DNA of 64,000 nt from Polyangium mundeleinium (GCF_028369105.1 NZ_JAQNDO010000001.1:2969711-3033710), one strand, 5' to 3'; positions 1 through 9,088 are shown, counted from the stretch's first letter. Notes: generated from the sequence alone by a model not told the origin. Made by a program: numbers and translations.

Positions 1-678
1 CGTGACCGTGAAAGGCAGGCCGCCCTTGTTCGCGGCGAGCACGAGCTCGATCGCGTCGAGGAGGTTGTCCACGTACACGTGGTTCACGTGACAAACCTTG
101 CTATCGACGTAGATCCACGACCGCGCGGCCATCATGCGCGTCGGCCGCTCCGTCCAGGGGATCGAGCCGGGGCCATACACGTCGCCGGGCCTCACCACGT
201 AGACATCGAAGACGCCGGGCTCGTGCGCCGCGAGCGCGAGCGCCTCGCTCCGGATCTTCGTCGCGCAATAAGGGTTGTCGAAGCCGCCCAGGGGCCCGTC
301 CTCGGGCACGCCGTCGGGGAAATCGAAGCCGTGCACCATGACCGACGAGATCATCACGAAATGGCGCACGCCCGCGCGCCGCGCCGCGACCAGCATCGCC
401 CCCGTTCCGCCCACGTTCACCCGCTCGAAGAGCGTCATCGGGCCCGACTCCCGCACGACCGCGGCCGTGTGGTAGACGGTCTCCGCCCCCGCGCAGAGCG
501 CCGCGCAGGCCGCCGGATCCGACACGTCCCCGCGGAGGAGCTCGATCGAAGGGCCTCCCTCGCGATTCGGCACGAGATCCAGCCCGCGAACCCTGAAGCC
601 CGCGGCGAGCGCGCGCGCGGCGAGCGCCCGGCCGAGGAACCCCGATGCGCCCGTGATGGCCACGATCGATCGGCTCAT
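1..678 (-). CDS. NAD-dependent epimerase/dehydratase family protein (3' end missing)
   Basis: Reading leftward from the ATG at 678, an open frame runs off the window edge, giving 226 residues of an extended short-chain dehydrogenase. The N-terminus has the Rossmann nucleotide loop GASGFLG (residues 10-16), a DV acidic pair near 51, a Ser-Ser pair near 111 (SSVMVHG) and the catalytic Tyr-x3-Lys as YCATK (Y137, K141). Family members oxidise, epimerise or dehydrate nucleotide sugars or steroids with NAD(P). The later PGDVYGPG segment is also typical. The substrate cannot be told. The gene is divergent from the hydrolase at 749, with only 70 bases between the start codons, so a shared promoter region is likely. 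The C-terminal part lies outside the window. Confidence 0.85.
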   Translation of the reverse strand, partial: MSRSIVAITGASGFLGRALAARALAAGFRVRGLDLVPNREGGPSIELLRGDVSDPAACAALCAGAETVYHTAAVVRESGPMTLFERVNVGGTGAMLVAARRAGVRHFVMISSVMVHGFDFPDGVPEDGPLGGFDNPYCATKIRSEALALAAHEPGVFDVYVVRPGDVYGPGSIPWTERPTRMMAARSWIYVDSKVCHVNHVYVDNLLDAIELVLAANKGGLPFTVT

Positions 679-748
679 TCTTGTCCCCGCTCCTTATCTC
701 CGAAAGAGGGACCTTGACCGCAAGGCCCCTTTCGGTTTCCTTTCTCGC

Positions 749-1534
749 ATGCCCCACGTCGATCTGAATGGCCAAAAGATTTTCTACGAGGACTCCGGCG
801 GCGAGGGACCGCCCGTCGTGCTCGCGCACGGCTTCTTGATGGATCTGACGATGTTCGATCCGCAGGTCGCGGTCCTCGCGCCCGAGTTCCGCGTGATCCG
901 CTTCGACGCCCGCGGCTTCGGCCGCACGAAGAGCGACGGGAATCGCTTCACCTACTGGGACTCGGTCGAGGACTGCATTCGGCTCCTCGATCACCTCGGC
1001 ATCGAGCGCGCCGTCGTCGGTGGCATGTCCCAGGGCGGCTTTCTCACGCTGCGCGCCGCGTTGAAGTGGCCCGATCGCGTGAAGGCCCTCGTCCTCATCA
1101 ACTCGCAGGGCGGCGTGGACGACGCCGAGACGCTCGCCGGGAACCGCAGCATGCTGGAGACATGGCGGCAGCAGGGCCCGATTGATCCGATCGTCCATGG
1201 GATCGCCGGCCTCATCCTCGGCGCGCCCGAGCACTGGGAGCCCTGGGTCTCGATGTGGCGGAAGGCCTCGATCGAAGACCTCGTGGCCCCCACGCTCGCC
1301 CTGCTCGAGCGCGAGGACATCACCGATCGCCTCAGCGAGATCAAGCAGCCGGCGATCGTCTTCCACGGCGACGCGGACCTCGCGATTTCGCTCGAGCGCG
1401 GCCGCCTCCTCGCGGACAAACTCTCGGGCTGCAAGAGTTTCGTCACGGTGAAGGGCGCCGCGCACGCGTCGAACCTCACCCACGCCGATCAGGTGAACCC
1501 GCCGCTCCTCGCGTTCCTCCGCGCGTACGCGTGA
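749..1534 (+). CDS. alpha/beta hydrolase
   Basis: This 261-residue protein has the alpha/beta-hydrolase fold pattern. It shows an HGF oxyanion segment (residues 28-30), the strand-turn RFDARGFGRT, a nucleophile elbow GMSQGG (Ser94), an acidic residue in HGDAD near 210 and a late His in the GAAHASN stretch. It resembles small esterases, haloperoxidase-like and 3-oxoadipate enol-lactonase-like enzymes of about 260 residues. The frame stays open upstream to 653, but the family begins only a few residues before the VDLNGQKIFYEDSG strand, so the ATG at 749 is preferred. It has no signal peptide and is presumably cytosolic. The substrate is unknown. Confidence 0.88.
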   Translation: MPHVDLNGQKIFYEDSGGEGPPVVLAHGFLMDLTMFDPQVAVLAPEFRVIRFDARGFGRTKSDGNRFTYWDSVEDCIRLLDHLGIERAVVGGMSQGGFLTLRAALKWPDRVKALVLINSQGGVDDAETLAGNRSMLETWRQQGPIDPIVHGIAGLILGAPEHWEPWVSMWRKASIEDLVAPTLALLEREDITDRLSEIKQPAIVFHGDADLAISLERGRLLADKLSGCKSFVTVKGAAHASNLTHADQVNPPLLAFLRAYA

Positions 1535-1584
1535 GCCGCACGGGCTGAACATCCGAGCAGACACACCGGCGCCTACGCGCTAGG

Positions 1585-2631
1585 ATGCGCGGCATGCCGC
1601 GCCCCGTGCAGAACCCGCCGAACCCCTGGGCGAAGACCGAGGTCGAGTGGCTCGACGAGCCGCCGAACGCGACGCTCCAGGTCTTCGAGGAGCAGGCCCG
1701 CTCGATCCTCTCCGAGAACGAGAGCCCGGATCTGCCCTTCCGCTTCAGCCTGAACCCCTACCGCGGCTGCATCCACGCCTGCGCCTACTGTTATGCCCGC
1801 CCGAGCCACCAGTACCTCGGCTTCGGCGCGGGCACCGATTTCGATCGCAAGATCGTGGTCAAGACGAACGCGCCGCGCCTCCTCCGCGAGGCCTTCGAGA
1901 AGCCGAGCTGGCGCGGCGACGGGGTCGTCCTCTCGGGAAACACCGATTGTTATCAGCCGCTCGAAGCGAGCTACGAGCTCACGCGTCAATGTCTCGACGT
2001 TTGCCTCGCCTTCCAGAACCCGGTCTCGATCATCACGAAGAGCCGCCTCGTGGCGCGGGACGCGGGCCTGCTCGCGGAGCTCTCGCGGCGGGCGCGGGCG
2101 CACGTGTTCCTCAGCATTCCGTTCGCGAGGGACGAGGACGGGCGCAAGATCGAGCCCTGGGCGAGCAAGACGAGCCTGCGCTTCGGCGCGATGCGCGCCC
2201 TCGCGGACGCGGGGGTCCCGGTCGGGATCGCCATTGCGCCGGTCATTCCAGGGCTCAACGATTCGGACATCGCCGAGCTGCTCGAGCGCGCGCGGGAGGC
2301 GGGGGCGGGGACGGCGTTCCTGCAGCCCCTTCGGCTCTCGGCCGAGGTCCTGCCCGTCTTCGAAGAGCGGCTCGCCGAGGCGTATCCGCTGCGGGCGCAA
2401 AAAGTACGCAATGCGATCCAGGAGATGCGCGGCGGCAAGATGAACGAGAGCGCGTTCGGGGCGCGCTTCTCGGGGCTCGGGCCCCGGTGGGCCATGGTCG
2501 AGCGGGTGTTCGAGGCCCATTGCGCGCGCCTCGGCCTGAACCGGGAGCGCATCACCCGCGAGGCCCCGACCACGTTCCAGCGGCCGAAGAGACAGCTTTC
2601 GCTCTTCGACGACAGATCCCCAAACCGGTAA
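1585..2631 (+). CDS. PA0069-like (SPL family) radical SAM protein
   Basis: The 348-residue protein carries the radical-SAM cluster motif C-x3-C-x2-C in RGCIHACAYCYAR (around residue 54), which binds a [4Fe-4S] cluster and S-adenosylmethionine. The motif is preceded by the SLNPYRGC segment of the spore-photoproduct-lyase-like/PA0069 group. Downstream are VVLSGNTDCYQPLE, an ITKS strand and a VPVGIAIAPVIPGLND segment, all usual in that group. These proteins are found in many bacteria and their substrate is not established; repair or nucleic-acid roles have been proposed only by similarity. ATGs at 1585 and 1594 are both possible and neither has a strong ribosome-binding site. It stands alone. 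Confidence 0.85.
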   Translation: MRGMPRPVQNPPNPWAKTEVEWLDEPPNATLQVFEEQARSILSENESPDLPFRFSLNPYRGCIHACAYCYARPSHQYLGFGAGTDFDRKIVVKTNAPRLLREAFEKPSWRGDGVVLSGNTDCYQPLEASYELTRQCLDVCLAFQNPVSIITKSRLVARDAGLLAELSRRARAHVFLSIPFARDEDGRKIEPWASKTSLRFGAMRALADAGVPVGIAIAPVIPGLNDSDIAELLERAREAGAGTAFLQPLRLSAEVLPVFEERLAEAYPLRAQKVRNAIQEMRGGKMNESAFGARFSGLGPRWAMVERVFEAHCARLGLNRERITREAPTTFQRPKRQLSLFDDRSPNR

Positions 2632-2948
2632 CGATACCACGGCTCGGGGGCGCGGCGCGCCGTTTTCCCTTCCGCGGCGGCTCCTTGCCCTGAAATGAGG
2701 GAAACGAAAACCCTCCAGGGTACCATCCCGCGTCGAGGGGCGACCACGAGAATCCGCCGAGCGTTTCGAATTCGTTCATGAAGTGAGATGTTTCTCACCA
2801 AACTTACGACTTCGTCCGATTCGGCGCCAAAAATGAAGGACCGTGGCGGCGGACAGGTTACGCTGGAGATGGTCACTGCGTAACGACGTCCGGCGCCGCC
2901 CCCGACCCCGGCGTGCACGTCCCCGTAGTGCCGGAGGTGACGTGTGTC
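2632..2948. other. intergenic region, no gene seen
   Basis: These 317 bases separate the radical SAM gene from the first NlpC/P60-like lipoprotein gene. The frames here are interrupted or lack coding bias, and I see no convincing terminator hairpin. The only clear signal is a ribosome-binding site, GGAGGTGA at about 2932-2939, which sets the downstream start at 2949. The A+T content rises around 2770-2840 (many AAA and TTT runs), so the promoter of the lipoprotein gene may lie there, but no -35/-10 pair stands out. Confidence 0.4.
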
Positions 2949-4109
2949 ATGCCCAAGAACCCGGCCATTTTCCGTGTTTCCGTTGCCCTTCTTCCTTGCT
3001 TGACGCTCGCCGCGAGCCTCCCCGGCTGCCTCCTCGACGCAGAGGAGCCGCTCGATATCACGCAGCTCAGCGCCCCGCCCGAAGACGACCACGAAGCCAA
3101 AGAGGCCGAGATCGAAGAGGAAGAACCCGACGATTCCAAAGGGAAAAAAGCCAGCAGCGGCTCGGCGCCCCAGGCGGGCGCGGCGTGTACCGTGGCGGCC
3201 ACGTTCAAATACACGACGTCGGGGGACGTCACGACCGCCTCGATCAACACCACGGCCGTCGCATGGTTCACGAAAGGTTCGTACACGGTCCGGATGACCG
3301 GCCCCTCACGGACCTTTGCCGCCGGGGTGACCGGCGTCCCGTCGGTCACGACGACCATGTGGATTCGCACGCTCACCACACCCTTCGATCCGGCCACGAT
3401 GGGGACCACGGCCCGCAGCGCCTGGCTCAACGCAGCGCGTGCTGTCAATTGCGTGACGGGGATGTCGGACATCCTCGCCGTCGGGTACGAATACATCGAG
3501 GGCGCGCCGAAGGACGCCGGGTACGCGAACGGCGCGGACTACCACGATTACCTCGGGCTCGCCTGGGATCCGATCGACGCGAACATCATCGCCGCGGACA
3601 CCACGCAGTTGGGCAAGATCGATTGCTCGGGGTATCTGCGGCTCCTCTTCGGCCAGCATGCGAATTTTCTTTACAACGGCGTGGAGGCGAAGATCCCGAT
3701 GTCGCTGTACGTCAAGGGCACGCTCACCCGGTCGAGCAAGGATCAATATCAATCGGGGCCGGGCAAGATCATCGTGCCGTTCCGCACCCAGCCCACGGGC
3801 GCCACGGCCTTCAACGGGACCCCCACGGCCACGGAGCTCGCGGCGATCGAGGTTGGTGATATCGTATTTTTCGATTCGAGCTGCGATTACGCCGTGTCGA
3901 CCCCCTCCTGCGGCACGGACTGGACCTCGATCGGCCATACCGGGATCTACGTCGGTCGCGACACCTTGAACAACGCCCGCTTCCTCTCCTCCCGCTCGAC
4001 CGCGAACGGCCCCACCGTGGCGAACACGGGTGGCTGGTCGGTCTTCAACAACGCCACCGGCGTCAGCGGGACCTACCCGAAGCGGTTCCGCGGCGCGCGA
4101 CGGTTCTGA
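2949..4109 (+). CDS. NlpC/P60-like lipoprotein, copy 1
   Basis: A 386-residue exported protein. The start at 2949 is chosen because GGAGGTGA lies just upstream and because it gives a clean signal peptide ending near ASLPGC, a probable lipobox. An acidic, low-complexity linker (about residues 30-70) precedes a folded domain. The C-terminal half looks like an NlpC/P60 papain-like peptidase: the nucleophile Cys in DCSGYLRLL, the EVGDIVFFD strand and the His in GHTGIYVG. Such enzymes cleave peptidoglycan stem peptides. A 387-residue paralogue follows at 4421 with the same architecture and the same FRGARR ending, so the pair arose by tandem duplication. The physiological substrate is not known. 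Confidence 0.75.
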   Translation: MPKNPAIFRVSVALLPCLTLAASLPGCLLDAEEPLDITQLSAPPEDDHEAKEAEIEEEEPDDSKGKKASSGSAPQAGAACTVAATFKYTTSGDVTTASINTTAVAWFTKGSYTVRMTGPSRTFAAGVTGVPSVTTTMWIRTLTTPFDPATMGTTARSAWLNAARAVNCVTGMSDILAVGYEYIEGAPKDAGYANGADYHDYLGLAWDPIDANIIAADTTQLGKIDCSGYLRLLFGQHANFLYNGVEAKIPMSLYVKGTLTRSSKDQYQSGPGKIIVPFRTQPTGATAFNGTPTATELAAIEVGDIVFFDSSCDYAVSTPSCGTDWTSIGHTGIYVGRDTLNNARFLSSRSTANGPTVANTGGWSVFNNATGVSGTYPKRFRGARRF

Positions 4110-4420
4110 CGGCGCACCTTCGGCGCGGCGCGCTTCGCATTGCACTTTTCCCGCCCGAAAAGAACGGCAATGGCGATACGGAGGCGCGCGATCTGGACTT
4201 TTTTTCATATCGACTGTGCCTCCCGTGCCACAGCCCCCTCCCGTGGTCCGGACGGGACCCCGAAGGCCCCACCTGGCTTCGGGCCGCGCGACGGTTCTGA
4301 TCGTCGTAAATTCGGCCGGCACACCGCTTGCAGCTTATCGTTGCCGAACCACGCCGCTTCCCCCGGCGGCAGGCCCGGTATCCCCGGCGCCGCGTAACCC
4401 CGACCCTCGGAGGTTCCCCC
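4110..4420. other. intergenic region with a remnant of a duplicated gene end
   Basis: The gap between the two lipoprotein paralogues holds no open gene. Sixteen bases at 4285-4300 are identical to the last 16 bases of copy 1 (4094-4109), including its TGA stop. In the same frame the preceding codons read LRAARRF-stop against FRGARRF-stop in copy 1. This looks like the decayed 3' end of a third copy or a duplication footprint. A T7 run lies near 4198. The ribosome-binding site CGGAGG at 4408-4413 serves the next gene. Confidence 0.5.
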
Positions 4421-5584
4421 ATGGCCACGATTTTGGCTGCCGTTCGCTCTTTTGCAGGCGCGCTCCTCCCCAGCCTCGCGCTCGCCGCGACCCTCACCGG
4501 CTGCCTCGGCGGGGGAGGCGGCGCCGACGCCGGCGACGAAGATACCAAGGTCGTGGTCGGCGACGAAGGAGAGGAGACGGGCGGAGACGAGACGCCGACG
4601 ACGCCCGACGACGAACCGGTCGTGGAGGTCGAGGAAGAGCCGCAAAGCGCGGGGCCCTGCGGGAAGGTCGCGACGTTCTCGTTCGCGAAGTCGGGCGACA
4701 CGATGATCGCGTCGGTGGGCGGCGAGCCGGTCGCGTGGTTCACGCACGGCGGGTATTCCGTGCGGATGGCGGGGGCTTCGCGCACGTTCGGCGCGGCCAC
4801 GTCGGCGAGCACGGTCACCACGTCGACGTGGGTGCGGACCCTGAGCGAGCCTTTCGACGTGGAGAAGACCTCGGAGGCGAAGATCTCGGCGTGGCTGAAT
4901 GCGGCCCGCGGGGTGAACTGCGACGCGGGAACGCAGGACGTGATCGCGATCTCGTACGACTACGTGGAGGGCGGCTCGAAGGACGCGCGGTACGCGCTCG
5001 GCGCCGATTTCCACGACTTCCTCGGCATCGACTGGGATCCGATCGACGCGAAGAGCATCCTGGCCGACCTCGGCCTCGAAGGCGCGCTCGACTGCTCGGG
5101 CTACATGCGCCTCGTGTGGGGGAGCCGCACGAACTTCACGTATGAAGGCGAGGACGTGAGCCTTCCCCTTTCCCTGAAGTCGGTTCCTGGGCACCTGCCG
5201 CGCTCGAGCGAGGACATGTACCGGTTCGCCCCCGGCAAGATCGTCGTCCCCTTCCGCACGCATCCCGCGGGCGCCCCCGCCTTCCAGGGCGCGCCGACGA
5301 CGACCGAGCTCGCCGCGATCGAGCCTGGAGACCTCGTCTTTTTCGACACGCAGTGCAACTACACCATCGCCACGGCCCTGCTCTGCGGCAAGGATGTGGG
5401 CGCGATCAGCCACGTCGGCATGTTCGTGGGCCGCGACAACGGCGGGAACTACCGCTTCATTTCGAGCCGCACGACGGCGAACGGCCCGACCGTGGGCAAC
5501 ACCGGCGGCTGGTCGATCTTCAACGCGGGCGCGGACGGCACGGGCTCGTACCCGCAGCGCTTCCGCGGCGCCCGTCGCCTGTAA
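4421..5584 (+). CDS. NlpC/P60-like lipoprotein, copy 2
   Basis: The 387-residue paralogue of the preceding gene. The ATG at 4421 follows CGGAGG by seven bases and gives a signal peptide ending in the lipobox LTGC, then a Gly-rich and Asp/Glu-rich linker. The folded part aligns with copy 1 from the VATFSF strand to the last residue. The probable catalytic Cys is in DCSGYMRLV, the strand before the second half is EPGDLVFFD, and the His is in SHVGMFVG. Presumably an outer-membrane or periplasmic peptidoglycan peptidase or amidase. A strong hairpin follows four bases after the stop codon. Conservation between the copies is strongest in the catalytic half, while the linkers have diverged. Confidence 0.75.
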   Translation: MATILAAVRSFAGALLPSLALAATLTGCLGGGGGADAGDEDTKVVVGDEGEETGGDETPTTPDDEPVVEVEEEPQSAGPCGKVATFSFAKSGDTMIASVGGEPVAWFTHGGYSVRMAGASRTFGAATSASTVTTSTWVRTLSEPFDVEKTSEAKISAWLNAARGVNCDAGTQDVIAISYDYVEGGSKDARYALGADFHDFLGIDWDPIDAKSILADLGLEGALDCSGYMRLVWGSRTNFTYEGEDVSLPLSLKSVPGHLPRSSEDMYRFAPGKIVVPFRTHPAGAPAFQGAPTTTELAAIEPGDLVFFDTQCNYTIATALLCGKDVGAISHVGMFVGRDNGGNYRFISSRTTANGPTVGNTGGWSIFNAGADGTGSYPQRFRGARRL

Positions 5585-5588
5585 GGTG

Positions 5589-5612
5589 GCCTGAGGCTTC
5601 GACGCCTCAGGC
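5589..5612 (+). terminator. hairpin terminator after the lipoprotein pair
   Basis: A perfect 9-bp inverted repeat, GCCTGAGGC (5589-5597) and GCCTCAGGC (5604-5612), encloses a six-base loop TTCGAC. It starts four bases after the TAA stop. There is no T-run, so termination efficiency is uncertain, but position and stability fit a transcript end. Confidence 0.6.
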
Positions 5613-5661
5613 ACGTACGCAAACCTGGGTCTCCGTTTATCCACCTGGATCACGGATGTAC

Positions 5662-5678
5662 CAGGATCCCGGATCCTG
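5662..5678. promoter_or_regulatory. 17-bp perfect palindrome upstream of the flavoprotein gene
   Basis: CAGGATCC (5662-5669) and GGATCCTG (5671-5678) are mirror arms around one central C. Related GGAT and ATCC words flank it from 5644 to 5690. It lies about 90 bases upstream of the GTG at 5770 and downstream of the terminator, so it could be an operator for the flavoprotein gene. It could equally be part of a dispersed repeat. Confidence 0.3.
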
Positions 5679-5769
5679 AATCCTGCATCCGATCGCCTGG
5701 CTGGGCTTCCCGCGAGCTGCTCTCGGCGCCACGTTCCCCTCGGGGCGGCTCAACGAGGGGAGGCGAGGG

Positions 5770-6675
5770 GTGGAACGTTTCGACGTGCTCATCGTCGGCG
5801 GAGGTCCGGCCGGGCTCGGGGCGGCGCTGATTCTCGGGCGCTGCCGCCGCGAAGTGCTCGTCTGCGACGCGGGCACCCCTCGCAATGCGCCTGCGCGGGG
5901 CATTCACGGCCTGCTCGGGCACGATGGTTTGCCCCCGGCGGAGCTCTTGCGGCGGGGGCGCGAGGAGGCGCGGCGGTACGGCGTCACGATTCGCGACGTC
6001 GAGGTCTGCGACGTCCGGCGATGCGAGCATGGATTCGAGGCCGAGCTCGCGGACGGAGGCCGGGTCGAGGCGCGCAAGGTGGTGCTCGCGACGGGGATGC
6101 TCGACGTCATCCCGGCCATCGAGGGCATCCTCACGTATTATGGGCGCGGCGTGTACCATTGCCCGATTTGCGACGGGTGGGAGTGCCGGGACCAGCCGAT
6201 CGGCGTCCTCGGCCCTGCCCGCCGCGCGAGGCGCGCGGCATTGTCGCTCCTCCGCTGGAGCGACGACATCCTTGTCTTCACGCACGGCCCGGCCGCGCTC
6301 ACCGACGACGACAGGCGCCTCTTCGAAAAACATCGAATCGGATTGCGGGAGGCGCCCATCCAGCGGCTCGAAGGCGACGGCGAGGCGCTCGCGCGGGTCG
6401 TGCTTTCCGACGGCGAGGTCGTGCCGCGGCGGGCGATCTTCCTGAAGACGGGCGAAGTGCCGCGCTCGGACCTGCCCACGAAGCTCGGCTGCAAGATCAA
6501 CGGCGACGGCACGACGGAGGCGGAGTTCCACGGGAGCACGGAATCCGAGGGCGTCTTCGTCGTGGGCGACGCTTCGCCCCGGGTCCAGCTCGTCAGCGTG
6601 GCGCAGGCCGAAGGGGCAGCCGCCGCCGTCCGCATCAATGCCATCTTGCAGGAGGAGGACCTTTCTTTGCGTTAG
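5770..6675 (+). CDS. thioredoxin-reductase-like FAD oxidoreductase
   Basis: A 301-residue flavoprotein starting at a GTG after a GA-rich ribosome-binding stretch. It has the FAD loop GGGPAG near residue 11, the ATG motif near 108, a redox-active CPIC (C131, C134) and a late GD in VVGDAS for the FAD ribityl chain. The order matches thioredoxin reductase and its relatives of 300-320 residues. Unusually, the second nucleotide loop, normally GxGxxA/G for NADPH, reads GVLGPARRAR here, so NADPH use is doubtful. Another electron donor, or a pyridine-nucleotide-independent role, is possible. No thioredoxin gene is next to it; the OPT transporter follows 41 bases later. Confidence 0.8.
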   Translation: MERFDVLIVGGGPAGLGAALILGRCRREVLVCDAGTPRNAPARGIHGLLGHDGLPPAELLRRGREEARRYGVTIRDVEVCDVRRCEHGFEAELADGGRVEARKVVLATGMLDVIPAIEGILTYYGRGVYHCPICDGWECRDQPIGVLGPARRARRAALSLLRWSDDILVFTHGPAALTDDDRRLFEKHRIGLREAPIQRLEGDGEALARVVLSDGEVVPRRAIFLKTGEVPRSDLPTKLGCKINGDGTTEAEFHGSTESEGVFVVGDASPRVQLVSVAQAEGAAAAVRINAILQEEDLSLR

Positions 6676-6716
6676 GCCGAGACATCGGCGCGCTGGTTCT
6701 GTGATAGGGTGCCGCA

Positions 6717-9044
6717 ATGTCCGCGTCCGCGCCCTCCCCGGTCCCCGAAGTCGAGGCCGCCGCCCCCGAGCCTTCGGCCTCGCACGCGCCCCACGAGCCG
6801 TACGTACCCGCACGCGAGAGCCCACGTGAGCTCACCGTGCGCGCCGTGGCGCTCGGCGCGTTGCTCGGCATCGTCTTCGCCGCGTCTTCGGTGTACCTCG
6901 CGCTCAAGGTCGGCTTGACCGTCTCGGCGTCCATTCCGATCGCCGTCATGTCAATCACGATCTTCCGCTTCTTCGGGCGCGCGACGATCCTGGAGAACAA
7001 CATCGTCCAGACGACGGGCTCCGCGGGCGAGTCGATCGCGGCGGGCGTGGCATTCACGCTGCCCTCGCTCTTGCTCATGGGCTACGACCTCGCGGCGGGC
7101 CGGGTGCTTTTGCTCTCGGTGCTCGGCGGCCTGCTCGGCGTGTTGATGATGATCCCGCTCCGGCACGGGCTCATCGTGGAGGAGCACGGAAAACTGAAAT
7201 ACCCCGAGGGCACGGCCTGCGCCGACGTGCTCATCGTGGGCGAGACGGGCGGCACGAACGCGAAGACCGTGTTCGCGGGCTTCGGGCTCGGCTTTTTGTA
7301 CAAGCTCCTCGGCGACCCGCTGAAGCTCTTCAACATGAACCCCGCCTACCGGTTCACGAGCTGGAAGGGCGCGAGCGTCGCGGGGGAGCTCACGCCGGAG
7401 ATGCTCGGCGTCGGCTACATCATTGGCCCGAAGACGGCGAGCACCACGATGGCGGGCGGCGTGCTCGCGTATCTCATCCTGATCCCGCTCATCGCGTTCT
7501 TCGGCGACAAGATCGATAGCCCGATTTTCCCGGCGACGACGCTCATCCGCGACATGTCGCCGAACGACATCCGCAGCCGGTACGTGCTCTACATCGGCGC
7601 GGGCGCGGTGGCGACGGGCGGCTTCATCAGCCTCGGCCGCGCGTTGCCCACGATCGTCAAGGCGTTCCGGAGCGGCATCAAGAGCTTCCGCGCGGGCAAG
7701 GCCGAGAAGGCGACGCCGCGCACGGAGAAGGACCTGCCTTTCAACTTCGTGGTGTATGGCCTCGTCGCGCTCCTGCTCGCGATATGGCTCGCGCCCACGC
7801 TCGGGATCTCGCTGCCCACGGCGATCCTGATCATGCTCTTCGGCTTCGTGTTCGTGACGGTCTCCTCGCGGATCACGGGCGAAATCGGCTCGTCGTCGAA
7901 TCCGATCTCGGGCATGACGGTGGCGACGCTCCTCATCACGTGCCTGCTCTTCCTGGCGATGGGCTGGGTGGGCGTGGATCACCGGGCGATGGCGCTCTCG
8001 ACGGCGGCGATCGTGTGCATCGCGGCCTCGAACGGCGGGGCGACGAGCCAGGACCTGAAGACGGGGTATCTCGTGGGCGCGACGCCGCGGCGGCAGCAGA
8101 TTGGCCTGCTCGTCGGGGTCGTCACGAGCGCGCTCGTCATTGGATACACGCTCCTCTTCCTCAATGCGTCCTACACGACCCGGGCCGCCGAGACGTACGA
8201 GGCGCCCATTCCGGTCGAGTCGATCACGGCGCAGGTGGAGAAGGGCCCGGACGGGAAGGACTATCGCGTCGCCTACCAGCCGAACTCGGGCGCGGCCATT
8301 CCCCAAGGGAAATACCTGGTCGAAGACTCGGGGAAGGTGGCGTTCGTGATCGACCCGGGCATCGGCGGCCGCGTGCCGCACGAGCCGAAGAAGCTCGAAG
8401 GCGATACCGCCGTGCCTGCGAACGCGGCGAGCAAAGGTTCGATGCTCGGCCCGGATCGCAAATCGTACACGGTCTACGAGGTGGCCGAAGGCGGGGCGAT
8501 GCACGCGGGGCGGTATCTCGGCGAGGACGGGAAGCTCGTGTACGAGCTGCGCGAGGTGAAGAAGCTCGACGCCCCCAAGGCGAGCCTGTTCGCGCTGATC
8601 ATCGACGGCATTCTCACGCGCAAGTTGCCCTGGAGCCTCGTGCTCATCGGCGTGATGCTGGCGATCGTGATGGAGCTCTGCGGCGTGGCGGCGCTGCCGT
8701 TCGCGGTCGGCGTGTACCTGCCCATCTCGACGAGCGTGCCCATTTTCGTCGGTGGCCTCGTGCGGTGGCTCGTCGACCGGAAGCGCGGGCAGGCGGGCAG
8801 CGATGAAGAGTTCAGCCCGGGCACGCTGCTCAGCTCGGGATACATCGCGGGCGGCGCCATCGCGGGCCTCGTGGCGGCGCTCGTCGCGGGGCTTGGGATG
8901 GAACACAAGTTCGACCTCTCCACCGTGTTCACGCGTTTTTCGGCCTCGAACATCTCGGGCGTGCTCGCGTTCGGCGCGATCGCGGGCGCGCTTTACTGGG
9001 CCGCCGTTCGGGGGAAGTCGGCCGTCGGCAAGTCCGAGGGCTGA
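6717..9044 (+). CDS. OPT family oligopeptide transporter
   Basis: A 775-residue polytopic membrane protein. After a Pro/Ala-rich N-terminal tail of about 40 residues come many hydrophobic helices and the OPT signature region containing NIVQTTGSAGESIAAG, near residues 96-111. OPT proteins import oligopeptides or metal chelates using the proton gradient. A soluble insert around residues 480-620 (EAPIPVESITAQ onward) splits the helices into two groups, as often seen in bacterial OPT proteins. It ends with further helices and a basic tail. No peptidase or siderophore gene is adjacent, so the substrate is unknown. Confidence 0.9.
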   Translation: MSASAPSPVPEVEAAAPEPSASHAPHEPYVPARESPRELTVRAVALGALLGIVFAASSVYLALKVGLTVSASIPIAVMSITIFRFFGRATILENNIVQTTGSAGESIAAGVAFTLPSLLLMGYDLAAGRVLLLSVLGGLLGVLMMIPLRHGLIVEEHGKLKYPEGTACADVLIVGETGGTNAKTVFAGFGLGFLYKLLGDPLKLFNMNPAYRFTSWKGASVAGELTPEMLGVGYIIGPKTASTTMAGGVLAYLILIPLIAFFGDKIDSPIFPATTLIRDMSPNDIRSRYVLYIGAGAVATGGFISLGRALPTIVKAFRSGIKSFRAGKAEKATPRTEKDLPFNFVVYGLVALLLAIWLAPTLGISLPTAILIMLFGFVFVTVSSRITGEIGSSSNPISGMTVATLLITCLLFLAMGWVGVDHRAMALSTAAIVCIAASNGGATSQDLKTGYLVGATPRRQQIGLLVGVVTSALVIGYTLLFLNASYTTRAAETYEAPIPVESITAQVEKGPDGKDYRVAYQPNSGAAIPQGKYLVEDSGKVAFVIDPGIGGRVPHEPKKLEGDTAVPANAASKGSMLGPDRKSYTVYEVAEGGAMHAGRYLGEDGKLVYELREVKKLDAPKASLFALIIDGILTRKLPWSLVLIGVMLAIVMELCGVAALPFAVGVYLPISTSVPIFVGGLVRWLVDRKRGQAGSDEEFSPGTLLSSGYIAGGAIAGLVAALVAGLGMEHKFDLSTVFTRFSASNISGVLAFGAIAGALYWAAVRGKSAVGKSEG

Positions 9045-9088
9045 AGGAGAAGGGGGCGCGGCGCGGACCTTGCCAGCCGCCCCCCCCG

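Noticed and set aside
101-1564. Long minus-strand frame antisense to the hydrolase
   Set aside because: It is a shadow frame of the GC-rich hydrolase and epimerase genes, is rich in Arg/Ala/Gly and has no family features.
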